64,000 nucleotides of DNA from Polytrichum commune (GCA_950295325.1 OX485807.1:8089001-8153000), one strand, 5' to 3'; positions 1 to 11,168 are shown, numbered from the stretch's first letter. Notes: a model not told the origin generated them from the letters alone. A program made the numbers and translations.

Positions 1-88
1 TAATAATATGTACCTTACATGTTACACAGAATGTTTGGTTCCTTCATCCACTGCTGTCACTCGCCCTAATTTAAGTTCAGTTTGATCA

Positions 89-799
89 TTAATGTCTGCG
101 GCAAATCTGTGCCCAGGAAGTTTTCGGGCATGGTCGATCAACAAGATCTTACTGATTCTAAATCCAGCCGCTTACATGTTGACATCACCTTCCGGTTTTG
201 CTTCATTCATTTGAAGCATATTCTTCTATAGTTACCTCTAAAATGATCGGTATATTCTCCTGAAGTCTCCAGCTTCAACCGATTATTTTTCTCAAACTCA
301 ACCGGTTCATTTCTAACTATCTCACCGATCATCGGTTTAATGTCTGCAAATCAATGCCCGGGAAGTGTTTGGGCATATATAGTCGGTCAAGATCCCAGTG
401 ATTCTAAATCCAGCCGCTTACATGTTGACATCATCTTCCGGTTTTGCTGTATTCAATTGAGGTATATTCTTATCTAGATTCCTCTAAAATGATCGGTATA
501 TTCTCCTGAAGTCTCCAACTTCGACCGGTTATTTCTCAAACTCAAGCAGTTCATTTCTAACTAACCACCGGTTCTCCCCTATCATTGGTTTAATGTTTGC
601 AAATCAGTGCCCAGGAAGTGTTTGGGCATGTATAGTCGGTCAGTGATTCTAAATCCAGCCGCTTACATGTTGACATCATCTTCCGGTTTTGCTCTATTCA
701 ATTGAGGTATATTCTTCTCTAGATTCTTCTTAAATGATCGGTATATTCTCCTGAAGTCTCCAACTTCAACCGGTTATTTTTCTCAAACTCAACCGGTTC
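89..799. repeat. Tandem array of ~250-bp units, left part
   Basis: Three consecutive units share the same blocks in the same order: a CCGGTT-rich stretch, a stretch containing TGCCCGGGAAG-like sequence, the phrase TAAATCCAGCCGCTTACATG, and GATCGGTATATTCTCCTGAA. The shared phrase recurs about every 243-250 bases. No ORF in the array looks coding. It resembles a satellite or a tandemly amplified element fragment. Confidence 0.85.
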
Positions 800-808
800 A
801 ATTCTAAC

Positions 809-1925
809 GGCAGACATTAAGTTCCCCCCTACGAACTATGGGGGTGTCAGATCCGGGCGGGGGCAGCCTCCAGGGGAATTTTCGAACCCGACCGAAAACT
901 GCTGCCCGCCCCGCCCAACTTCAAAAAAAATGTTGCCCTAGCATTCTTGAAGGCCATTTGCCTACAAATCCCATATTGAGTGCACTTCACCTTCAAGGTC
1001 TAAAATCCAATATATATGTGCACTTCCAATTAGTAAATAAGCAATTCATTGGGATTTCATTCCGGAAATGAAACCATCAAGGAAGCACGTAATTAACTTG
1101 GAGGTCAAATAAAATTACAAAATCCTCATTAACATTGAGGTTATAATTTTTACGACTTACCATTTGAAATTGTCTTTTGTCATTCTAAAATGACACTTAA
1201 ATTTAGTGTGCTGATTTAGTATGTATATTTTATAATATTTTAGTAACGCTGCCTACTTTCACAAGTATTCATACACATGTAATTAATTAATTAAATTACT
1301 GGAATTAATTAGATTTAATTCCAGTAATTAAAATTTATAATTAATTAGTCTTACTTAATTTGGTAAGCATACTTTTCTGATTTATTTGGGCTTAACTAGG
1401 ATTAATCCAAATTAATTAGACCTAATGACATTAAATCACACTTAATTGGTTTGAATGTGTATGAATACTTGTGAAAGTAGGCGGTGTTACTAAAATATTA
1501 TAAAGTATACATACTAAATCAGCACACTAAATTTAAGTGTCATTTTAGAATGACAAAAGACAATTTCAAATGGTAAGTCATAAAAATTATAACCTCAATG
1601 TTAATGAGGATTTTATAATTTTATTTGACCTCCAAGTTAATTACGTGCTTCATTGATGGTTTCATTTCCGGAATGAAATCCCAATGAATTGCTTATTTAC
1701 TAATTGGAAGTGCACATATATATTGGATTTTAGACCTTGAAGGCGAAGTGCACTCAATATGGGATTTGTAGTCAAGCGGCCTTCAAGAATGCAAGGGCAA
1801 TATTTTTTTCGAAGTTGGGTGGGGCGGGCAGTAGTTTTCGGTCAGGTTTAGAAATTTTCCTGGAGGCTGCCCCCGCCCGGATCTGACACCCCTGAAAGTT
1901 CGTATGGAGGAACTTAATGTCCGCC
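809..1925. mobile_element. Fold-back Mutator-like element with 9-bp TSD
   Basis: The two ends are long inverted repeats of about 470 bases each (roughly 809-1281 and 1455-1925) around a ~170-base AT-rich core; the outermost bases are GGCAGACATTAAGTTCC on the left and the near-perfect complement on the right. The element is flanked by AATTCTAAC at 800-808 and 1926-1934, a perfect 9-bp target-site duplication, the length typical of Mutator-like elements. The array units on both sides show the uninterrupted site, so the insertion is precise. It has no coding capacity and must be non-autonomous. The end resembles the sequence starting at 25265, upstream of a MULE transposase pseudogene, which may mark the mobilising family. 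Confidence 0.88.
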
Positions 1926-1934
1926 AATTCTAAC

Positions 1935-2480
1935 TAACCACCGGTTCTCCCCTATCATTGGTTTAATGTCTGCAAATCAGTGCCCAGGAAATGTTTGGGC
2001 ATGGTCGGTTCACAAGATCTTTGTCATTCTAAATCCAGCCGCTTACATGTTGACATCATCTTCCGGTTTTGCTTCATTCATTTGAGGCATATTCTATAGA
2101 TTCTTCTAAAATGATCGGTATATTCTCCTGAAGTCTCTAGCTTCAACCGGTTATTTCTCAAACTCAACCGGTTCATCTCTAACTAACCACTGGTTCTCCC
2201 CGATCATTGGTTTAATGTCTGCAAATCAGTGCCCGGGAAGTGTTTTGGGCATATACAGTTGGTCAAGATCCTAGTGATTCTAAATCCAACCGGTTACATG
2301 TTGACATCATCTTCCGGTTTTGCTGTATTCATTTTAGGCATATTCTATTCTCTAGATTCCTCTAAAATGATTGGTATATTCTCTTGAAGTCTCCAACTTC
2401 GACCGGTTCTTTCCAATGATCGAGGAGAACCGGCAGTTAGTTACAAATGAACCAGTTGAGTTTGAGAAATAACCGGTTGA
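1935..2480. repeat. Tandem array of ~250-bp units, right part
   Basis: Continuation of the array interrupted at 809-1925, with two more recognisable units. The same CCGGTT and TAAATCCAGCC phrases recur with more substitutions towards the right. Degenerate CCGGTT-rich fragments continue to about 2790, and scattered remnants lie near 3550-3620. Confidence 0.8.
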
Positions 2481-4024
2481 AGTTCAAGACTGCAGGAAAA
2501 TTAGCAATCATTTTAGAGGAATTTAAGGAAAATACCCCAATTTAACAAAGGAAAACTGGAGGATGTCATCAACATGTAACCAGTTGGACTTGCAAACACT
2601 AGGATCTCAACCGATTATGCCCAAAAACCTCCCCGATCACTGGTTATTTCCCAAACTCAACCGGTTCATCTGCAACACACCGCCGGTTCTCCTCAGAACC
2701 CTCCGGTGGCCAGTGAACGGAAATAACCAGCCACTACCTACACATGAACTGGTTGATTGTGAGGAATAACTGGTTGAAGTTCAGGACGACTGCAGGAAGA
2801 CCACTGTCTTGTCTACTTAGTGTGAGTGAAAAGTTCACGAGGCTTGGGAATTAGTGTGGCCCCCCCACATTAATGTTATAGTATTTGCCTTGGTTGACAT
2901 CATTTTGGATGAAATTTGTATTGTCATTTTCAAACACTTCATCCATGTGCGTAAGGGTTCTTTTTGTGATACGCGGCCTTGGACAAAAACTAGGTTTGAG
3001 CACTGACTGTGATGTCCATCTGTTTTTTTGTTGCCAAGCTCAAGGGAGGAGGAGGAGGAGGAGCCGTTTTACACCGACTGAAGTAAGTAGGTATGTATCT
3101 TTAGTGTTGTACTTTTAGTCTTTCAACTCATCTTTATTGTTAGTTGCACTTGTGATTTCGGTCTTCGGTAAATAAGAAGGTCGGTTATTGGGTCGTCTGT
3201 TGGGATGTCTTAAGTGACCGGATTTTGGTTATTAGCATTGCTCACCTTTGATTTTCTAGCATTTCCTACAAATGTACATGTTCAATTGAGGATGGTTACA
3301 AAAAAAAAAAAATGGATGAAAATTTAGGCTTTCATCCAAATTTGCAAACGAACAAAAAAAAACCGCACACTAATGTTTCACACTGGAAACTATAGTGGGC
3401 CAGTTCAAATTATAACTATAAAGAAATAGTGTGGGTAATGGGAATTAGTGTGGCCCACACTAATCAGACAAAACATCGTACCCCTCATTTAAGAGGGTTT
3501 TAGAGAATATACCTCAAATTGATAAAGAAAACCTGAAAGATGAGTCGAGATATGACCGGTTGGATTTGGAACATGTAATCTGTTGGACTAGAAACATTAG
3601 GATCTTGATCAATTCTGCTCAAATCTCTAGTAATTGATTAATAATTTATCAATATTCCACACTATTTTGAATGTTTATTACCAAAAAAAAGATTAAGTAA
3701 TTGTTGTCTTATTGTGGGGTGCAAGCATGGTGTAGTGGACCAAAAAAGTGCTCCGATATACTAGAACCATCATTTTTTTAGTCAAAGGCCTAAAAATAGT
3801 AGCAAAGCGTTGTTTAAATTAGGTTTATTTTCATGATGACCTTTGTTGTTGTGTTGAATACTCAAATAACACTATATTCGTTAAATTGAGACTTTTTGGG
3901 CATTTTGAGATAATCACATAAATAAGAACAAGGATAAATGGAACACATATTGGAGAAAGTTGTAAGATGCGAACACTTTGAAGCGGGTGTTTAGAACAAG
4001 AACCCCATTAATAACTCATATTTG
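2481..4024. other. Intergenic, decayed repeat sequence
   Basis: No supportable gene. The stretch holds degenerate array remnants to about 2790, two copies of GGAATTAGTGTGGCCC near 2850 and 3440, poly-A runs near 3300 and 3350, and a short copy of a transposon end at 3867-3893. Short ORFs here have no recognisable domain. Confidence 0.6.
3867..3893 (-). mobile_element. Isolated copy of the DUF7869-type element terminus
   Basis: TAACACTATATTCGTTAAAT followed by TGAGACT matches the outermost bases of the large elements ending at 19887 and 56699. The hairpin that normally follows is broken here (TGAGACTTTTTGGG). It is probably a decayed or truncated insertion; no partner end was found nearby. 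Confidence 0.55.
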
Positions 4025-4275
4025 GGATTGTTTAGGGTGGGCAATCCAAACCTTAGGCCAAGTTGAAGGGGAAATCTTAAAACATTTATATTATCGCACA
4101 AAAACTTGTATGAATATGGTTTAGGTAGCGCAATCCAAACCATAGATCATATTGAAGGGGAAATATGTGAACCAATATAATATAACATACAAAATATTCC
4201 AAACTCATATTTGTGATGGTTTAGGTAGGGCAATCCAAACCTTAGACCATATTGAAGGGGAAATCATGTGACACT
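4025..4275. repeat. Three-copy ~85-100-bp tandem repeat
   Basis: The phrases GGCAATCCAAACC and TTGAAGGGGAAAT occur together three times, near 4050, 4130 and 4230, with diverged spacers. No coding function is apparent. Confidence 0.7.
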
Positions 4276-4405
4276 TATATTATTGCAAAAAAAACATACA
4301 AATTATGGCATGTAAAATGCATAGCATGCTAACACCACACATCCATTGGATAGTGCGACCCAAAATGTTCTTGCCTATGGCTCACAACCCTACGCCTACT
4401 ATGGC

Positions 4406-5211
4406 CTATCTAGCCTCGGAGACTACCTCTTTTTCTTTTGCTTCATTTTCTTTTGCTTTTTTTTCTTTTGCCTCTTTTTCTTTTGCTGCGGCTTCTTTTG
4501 CTCGCATTGCTTCAACATTCCTGAAAATCTCCGCCCCGCGACTATAGCCATTCTTGGGGTGACCGCCATCAATAACACATTTTGGATTCCGTCGGCCGCC
4601 CGAATTATACGATGAAGAATTCGAATACGATGAAGTGGACTGTCTTGCATTTCTGGTCATGGAGTAGAAACGCTCCAACTCGACGGACGCACTAGCCCGC
4701 ATAGGTCTACGGGTGGGAGCAACCTGCAACGCGTGAATGCAAGAACACACGTGTTAGTTTAGGGAGGAAGACCCAAACGTGTCACACGTTCATTTTTTAA
4801 GTGCCGGATGATTGTAATGCGCGGTTAACCATGTTTTGGGGGGGGGGGGGGGTTCACCTTGTCACCGGGGGCGTTCCCGTCGGAGTCGGCGAGGAGGGGC
4901 AATGCGTCCCGCAAAGGAATAGGAAGGGTGCCACTCTTCGTAGGCCGAGCGTCCATCCGCAGCCGCCGTTGAGGTGTACTACTGCCGCCGGGCCGAGACG
5001 GGGACGTCCGGACGCATTTGCGATTTATGCCCTTGAGCGGCGACGGGGACGGAGATGGCCGGAAGATTTGCTTGGGTGGGGGGCTATCGACGACGCCGGC
5101 GTCAATAGGCTCCTTGGAGTAGTCGATGGTGGACGCGGCATCGTAGACGGTCTCGTAGAAGAAGCTCCCCAAGTTTGATTCGCTGACGATGTCAATCGAG
5201 GGCTCCAAACG
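4406..5211 (-). CDS. Two phase-0 exons downstream of the HAD ORF
   Basis: On the minus strand an acceptor (CCCATCAG) opens an exon at 5211. It stays open to a donor AAG|GTGAAC at 4858 (118 codons, phase 0). A second acceptor (GCGTTGCAG) opens a 106-codon exon at 4723 that ends with a stop at 4406. The first exon is rich in Pro, Ser and Arg. The second has a Ser/Tyr/Asn-rich segment and then a highly charged Lys/Glu/Ala tail that could form a helix. No domain is recognised. Because both exons are phase 0, they fit the phase of all upstream exons to 11.2 kb. I could not find a donor joining them to the HAD ORF ending at 5331, so they are either the 3' end of that gene or pieces of a separate small gene. 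Part of the intron between them (4724-4857) is a G run. Confidence 0.5.
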
Positions 5212-5330
5212 CTGATGGGAAAATTAAAACAAACAAAACCCAAGGGGAGGGGGGCAGGGGGGGAGCATGAGAAAATCGATATACAATTGAGGCATACTAT
5301 ATCACACACAATGGCACACCATGTAGTATC

Positions 5331-6143
5331 TCAAATGAGTTTATTATATTTCGCGTGAGCGTACAACTCTCTGTACATATAGTCCTTCGGATCCATGTAT
5401 CTTTCGCCTATCGGATTACAACTAAGGAACCGGGGCACGGGTAGTCCGCTCCCCACGAGCGTTTGAATGTACTTAAGTAGGTCTAACAAAAAGCGGTCTC
5501 GGACCTTCTCGACCGTCCACGTGGGGCAAACTATGAAGTTCGAGGTCGGGTTCAAAATGTTCTTGGAAGCGCTGTCGTCCACCATCAACGTGTTGTCACG
5601 GGTGGGGCGAACGTCGTAGGGACAGCCGACCATGGTCGGACGCTGGTCCCATACGACTGGCTTCAAGACCTTAAGAAATTGGTTTACGGCGGGGTTGTTG
5701 GGCTTTTTCACAACCCTGCCCTCGGGGGTGTACAATGTTTTACAAGAATCCTGTCCTAGGACCAAGCACGGGGGTTGGAGTCCCTTGAAGATGAACTCCA
5801 CGACGGCCTGGGTGTTCTCGGACTTCATGGAGCTCCACACGATCACCCACCATTTGGATAGGGCGACCTGCAGGAAGCGCCGAAGCCACGGGCGGAGGTA
5901 CACTAGCTTGCTTTTGATGTACGCGGGGGGACCATCGTAGTTCCCGTCCTCGGGCTTGCAGAAAGGCACCGTGGGGACCTTGGGACAGTGCACGCACTGG
6001 ACGAGGACCCCGTTGAGGTCTAGCACCAGGAACCGTGTCTTGGGCGGCGGAGACGGGGAGGGCAAAATCGGGGGGACCACCGCGCTGTCCTCCACGCTCC
6101 TCGGGGAGGACCGGTGGGGAGCCACGACGCTATGCTCCGATCC
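5331..6143 (-). CDS. FCP1/NIF-like HAD phosphatase domain ORF
   Basis: The encoded protein resembles plant FCP1-homology (NLI-interacting-factor-like) members of the HAD phosphohydrolase superfamily. Motif I reads VLDLNGVL, so the nucleophile Asp is present but the usual second Asp of DxDx(T/V) is Asn; this may weaken or remove phosphatase activity, although from memory several plant relatives share DLNG. A later LMVDDS matches the acidic HAD motif near the end of the domain. There is no in-frame ATG before motif I: the frame runs upstream to a TAG near 6193 without one. An acceptor (TCGCCGCAG) precedes 6143 in phase 0, so this is almost certainly an internal exon with its start further upstream. 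It may join the ParB/methyltransferase gene, whose reading frame reaches a donor at 6603. The ORF ends in TGA at 5331-5333. Substrate and cellular role cannot be inferred. Confidence 0.75.
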   Translation of the reverse strand, partial: GSEHSVVAPHRSSPRSVEDSAVVPPILPSPSPPPKTRFLVLDLNGVLVQCVHCPKVPTVPFCKPEDGNYDGPPAYIKSKLVYLRPWLRRFLQVALSKWWVIVWSSMKSENTQAVVEFIFKGLQPPCLVLGQDSCKTLYTPEGRVVKKPNNPAVNQFLKVLKPVVWDQRPTMVGCPYDVRPTRDNTLMVDDSASKNILNPTSNFIVCPTWTVEKVRDRFLLDLLKYIQTLVGSGLPVPRFLSCNPIGERYMDPKDYMYRELYAHAKYNKLI

Positions 6144-6560
6144 CTGCGGCGACGAGCGAGAGAAGGCGGCGAGGACTATGTTATGCTATGTTTAATTCAA
6201 GCAGAATGGAAATTTTGTGCAAACACAAGAAGAATTGGACCATTGGTGGCAACAAAAACATACAAGGGGAACAACATACATTGGGACACGGATGCTAACA
6301 TATGGGCGCCAAAAATAATAATTTTATTGTTACAAATCTCTATGTACAATTTGAGGGGGGGGGGGCGGTGAACGAGGGCATTCACACTATCCTAATTGTA
6401 CATCTACAAAATTGGTTGCGCGCCGCCAAGGTTGAGCGTAGTCGAGTGAGGTGAGACGAAGGGGATCGCGGGGGGAGCACGTTGTTGGGTGCGTCGGGGG
6501 GGTGTAGTTCCTCATAGCTAGGGGGGACAAGACCACGCCAACAAGACAATGACCAAGGAG

Positions 6561-6582
6561 GTTTGGGTCGGTCGACCCAAAC
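6561..6582. repeat. 22-bp palindrome, single copy
   Basis: A perfect copy of GTTTGGGTCG + GT + CGACCCAAAC. It lies just inside the proposed intron between the donor at 6603 and the acceptor at 6144. Further copies sit inside coding exon 3 of the ParB/methyltransferase gene at 6883-6904 (centre GG) and 6952-6973 (centre GT), and in its second intron at 8157-8178 (centre AC). Confidence 0.9.
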
Positions 6583-6702
6583 TGGGAGGGCTCAGTGTGT
6601 TACCTCGCCCTGGTCATGTCTCGACGATGTGGATGCCTCCACCGTCCCCGGTGCCCCACCTCTCTCGCCACCGCCTTCTCCGCCTACGTCAGGGACCTTG
6701 TC

Positions 6703-9700
6703 CTACAAAGGTTGAGCATCAGGCCCTTGTCCTAAACCAATCTCCGCATATGCATCATGCATGGGTTCATCGATTTGGTTAGGATTAGAGGTATCACCAG
6801 GCCCTTGGAGGCCTTCAACATCTAACATGGTTGTGTCTCTTTGAGACACAAGTTCGTCAAGGGAGGACTGAGCTGCTCCGGGGTTTGGGTCGGGCGACCC
6901 AAACTGTCCTACATCGGGGGAGGCGCCTTGGGGCACTACAGTCGAGGGTGGGTTTGGGTCGGTCGACCCAAACATCCTGGGATCGTCCGGCTGGTGAGGG
7001 GGCGCCATCACTATGGGGGGTCGTAGTGGTGGAGGGCCCAACGGGGAGGAGGCTCCAGATACGCGCCAGATGTTGGGATCGTCCACTTGTTGGACCGGCG
7101 CGTACGGAACATGGGGCGGCCGCATCATGTGCTGGAAGCTGAATGACCCTTGCGACACTGGGTGCTGAGGGATGCTCTGCGCTGGGAAACCGGGGGGCAA
7201 GTGCGGAAACGAGCTGGATGGAGCCACCACCAATCCTTGCACCCACATCCCTTGTATGACTTGCGATATCAAGTCGGAGCTGGATGGAGGTTGGGCCATC
7301 GCCCTTAGTCTTTCTTGTTCCAAGAGGAGAGCCCTCAGCTCTGCAACCTCGTTCCGCACGGAGGGTTCTTCCGCGGCAGCCCTCTGCAGGCGGACGCGCT
7401 GCTCCTCGTCTCTACGCATCTTCTCGTTGGCTTCCTCCACAGTGAGGACTTCGGGTTTCACCCTAACCATGCCTGCGAACGCTGTCGGGGAGGGGGGATC
7501 CGATCTGAGCCGTTTGGCGAGCTCAATGTCGTCGTCGTCCTCGCTGCTAATGGCAATGGTCTCCTCCAATGCGTAATCGCCATAGAGCTTCTTTCCCTTT
7601 AACTTCCTCCTCTCCCGGAACGTGGCAGTCGCGTCCCTGGAGTACATGTCCCTCGCATCGTCCACCGTAAGGACGGGCATCATCTTACTCTGCGGGGTTG
7701 CCACACGCATAGCCTTCTTCCTCTGAGGGGCTTCAGATTCTTGCGTGAATCCTGTTGCCCCTTCCTCCACATCCCCCTCCTTTTCCTCCTCTCCGTGTTC
7801 TTCTTCTTCCTCCTCCTCTTCCACCTCTCCACCTCCTGTACGGGACGGATTGCCCGGATGCAACCCGACTAGAGGTTCGGGTAATTGGGTTGTTGCCCTT
7901 ATCGCAATTTCTTCCGGGTTGATCCGCCTCGCCCTATCAAGAGGGTTCTCACCCCCCTCAACAACCTCGTCCACGTAGCTTCCCGGGATCCAATCGAGGA
8001 TATCCATCTTCTTTGCCAGCGATTTCTGCGTCCTGTAAAATTGCAGATCGCTATCCTCTATGTACGAGTAGATGTTCAACCCCAACATCTACACAATCCA
8101 AGTTATATAGAAATTAGAATTTGCAAGACAAAAAACAAGACCAAAAACAATATTTAGTTTGGGTCGACCGACCCAAACTGCGCAAGAGCTAAAGAATGTA
8201 ACTTACCATGGCAGCATAGAGGGGTTTCGAGCCCCCGAACACGTTGAAGATACAGTCCCCTCTCCTAGTCAGCGTCCTCAGCATCCGCATGTAGAATTCC
8301 ATCCGCAGCTCATCTACAGGATAGTTTGCGTATTTGGCCTCGTCGTATAGGCATTTGCTGGAACCTAACCCATCTGGAACTTGGAAGAGCTTGTCCATCC
8401 GGGATATAGGGTGGTTCGGCACCTTCAACAACTCCGCTTTGTACACGAAGTACAAACACAGGACGTTGACGACCTTGGTCTTCTTGTCCTTCAACGACGT
8501 GTAGGCCCCCTCCGCCGGTGCGGCGATGTAGTGAGACTTGGAGACTGCATACTCCGGCTGCAATTTCCGGACAAGGTCGTACACCTGCTCCGCCCTCCTA
8601 TCCTCGACTATCCATAGCCAGACATCAACCTCCCTGAACTTAGGACTCGCATAATCGACGAACTTAGATAGGAAGGGGTCGTAAAACAGTGTGCTCATCG
8701 TACCCTCAAATGAGCTTCCAGGAATGTTCCTGAAATCTATCATTCCGAATGGGAAACGCCCCCCTGCTTTCGTCCTTATCGCCATTCTGGCGTCTTGACC
8801 TGGCCAGCCCTGAATTTTCAAAGGCTCGAAGGTGACAAGGTTGAAGTAAGCGTCCCCTTCAAACTGGACAATCTTCTTCTCTTTGATGAAGTTCGAGAAC
8901 GCACGCGCTGTGTGATCCGGAAGCGCCCGGTTCTTCCCACCCTTCACCATCTTGGCCCGCAAGAAGTCATCCCCCGCTTCCCTTATTAGAGCCGCCATGG
9001 AGGCACTGGTGAACTTATATTCAGCTTTGAATGCTCTCCAGTTAGCCTCATGAACCTCGCCGTCCACGACAATATTCCTCTCCGGCACCAATTTATGCAG
9101 CTCCTGCACTATAGTTGTCTTTTTTTTCCTATTCTCAGTCCATTCCTTCATGGTGTAGCATGAAGGGACGAAGGATTTGGGCTTTAAGAAGACAATCTTC
9201 GGGTGCACCCAGCACCTTTTCGCCGTGGGCGTGAAATGCAGGATGTGCGCCGCCGCCTTCTCCATCTCCGTCTCGGAAAGGCCTTGAAGAGTTCTAAAGA
9301 ACTCTCTCACGAGAGGCTTCATTTGTTTGAAGCGCGTGGTTTGGTTGAAGAAAATTCCTGTGTCCGGGTCGATGAGCTCACCCGTCTCATGCTTCTCAAA
9401 TACACTCTTCCACTTCATCCAAACGGAGTCGGATGCTGTTATTAAATAAATCTCCCCTCTAAGCTCGTTGTATTTCTTCTGTTTGTGACTAGCATTATCA
9501 ATGGAGGAGAATTTATTTATCATTTGGTATTTGAAGTCCTGCATGTGATCAAAACAATCATTTGAATGCATGTTAGATATGAACATGTGATTTCCAAAAC
9601 ATATCATGACCAGTGTCTGCACCAAGAGTTTGGGTCGATCGACCCAAACTAAAAAAACATGACTGCAACAAGAATTTGGGTCGATCGACCCAAACTAAAA

Positions 9701-11168
9701 AAAACATGACTGCAACAAGACTTTGGGTCGAGCGACCCAAACTAAAAAACATGACTGCAACAAGAGTTTGGGTCGAGCGACCCAAAATACACAAATAAAG
9801 CTGCAAAAGGAGTTTGGGTCGATCGACCCAAACAATACTCACCTCCCACTTGGGATTCTTGTCCTTTGCATTCTCCCTCTCCTTGGGAGGCCTACCATAG
9901 AACTCCCACACCTCCCGCGAGGCCATGATATTCCTTATCCAGGAAGCTTGGTAGGCCCTTTTCTTATTCCCCATGTTAAAGTAACGGGAGATGTCGCTCA
10001 GTCGGGTCTCATCGTCAGACCACACCACCAGTGCCTTCCACACCTTCAACTTCTCCTTCTGATGGTTGGGATCGTCCCATTCAGTCATCAGTTGGATTTT
10101 CTTGGAAGCCTCAACGCTGTGTTGGCCGTCTATGAGCCAAAAATCGCCTTTCTGAATTGTCGCCCACATTTCAGGGGTAGGCATTTTCTTCAGTCCCTGG
10201 GGCATTACTACAATGGTTTGCCTGTCGTCTTTGAATTGTTCGCTAACGATCTGCGCGATTATCCAATCGACGTAGGCGTCTTCTTTTGCTCGGACACATT
10301 TTTCTGGTGGCGCGAGATGACACTGACTGATGTTCACGTCGAATTTGAAATCCCTGCACATGAAAAAGCAATGGGAGCACTTGGTCGTGAAATTGTTCAC
10401 GATTTTTTGGATCTCCCCTGCATCCACTTCCTGCCCTGGCTTCGGCATGCGCAATTCTGGAGAGACTGGCTCGTCAGTCATCACAGATGACTCTCTCGCC
10501 CTCTTGGAGGGAGTTGTTTGGCGGCTGCCAGAAGGCGTAGGAGTCTGGCTATCCGCCGGTGTCTCCGATGGAGTGGTTCGTCTTGAGCTAGCCGGGACTG
10601 GTTGCGGCATCCTCACTGATTGAGGCCTTGACGACCCTGCACCTTCCTCAGTGGGTACCTTCCGCCTGACGGCTTGCTGAGACTTCGTTTTGCTCTGCAG
10701 GGCTTTGTTGAGCACGCTGATTGCATGCTTTAGTTTCGTAAACCGGCTCGAGACCTTTGTGTTCGATGTACTGGCATCGATGAAAATTGTCTCGGGTTTG
10801 ATTACATCAGGTTCGACACATGACTCCCTTGCATATGTAGCGTCAAAAGGTTCGACGAACTGGTGCAGAAACATATGAGCATTCTGCACAACGTTGTTCT
10901 CAAGGATGACGTCTGCGTAGTCTCCAAAAGACTGGACCGACGCCACCTCCCATCCTGTAAGAGTCGCCCAGGTATGTTTTTCCACGGTCCCTACTTTGAC
11001 AACGAATATCAGTTTGTAAATGGAGGTTTTTACTACTTGAATTGACCAGGCGAGGACAAGCCCGTCCTTAGGGACATATGAGTCATCCTGAGGTGTTTCG
11101 TGCTCCTGCCATAACACGTCTGGCGCAAGCATGAACCACCTTTCTCCTGGTCTTTTCTTTGGGGCCAT
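6703..11168 (-). CDS. ParB-like/DGQH domain + amino-DNA methyltransferase-like protein (3 exons)
   Basis: Three exons read in phase 0: 11168-9843 (442 codons), 9616-8207 (470) and 8088-6703 (461), joined through donors GAG|GTGAGT and ATG|GTAAGT and acceptors GGTGCAG and TTGTGTAG, giving about 1,373 residues. Exon 1 ends in a ParB/Srx-like region whose hallmark LIDGQHSVEASKK sits near residue 345. Exons 2 and 3 rebuild the SAM-binding end of an N6/N4 amino-methyltransferase: FNVFGGSKPLYAAM is completed across the intron by MLGLNIYSYIED, matching the F-x-G-x-G...E pattern. No canonical DPPY motif is visible; YDPF earlier in exon 2 is the only candidate, so catalysis is doubtful. ParB-methylase fusions are known from phages and bacteria. 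The C-terminal 460 residues are acidic, coiled-coil-like and Pro/Gln-rich. The ATG directly follows an acceptor (TTTCTTTGCAG), so a 5' non-coding exon is likely. After the stop at 6703 the frame stays open for 33 codons to a good donor. Confidence 0.72.
9628..9834. repeat. Five 22-bp palindromes filling intron 1
   Basis: Five copies of GTTTGGGTCG-NN-CGACCCAAAC (or one-base variants) lie about 45-50 bases apart. They alternate with short AACATGACTGCAACAAGA-like spacers and make up almost all of the 226-base first intron of the ParB/methyltransferase gene. Centres are AT or AG. Confidence 0.9.

Noticed and set aside
4346-4615. Phe/Ser-rich plus-strand ORFs over 4305-4615
   Set aside because: They are the complement of the Lys/Glu/Ala-rich tail of the minus-strand exon, which has splice sites and normal codon composition.
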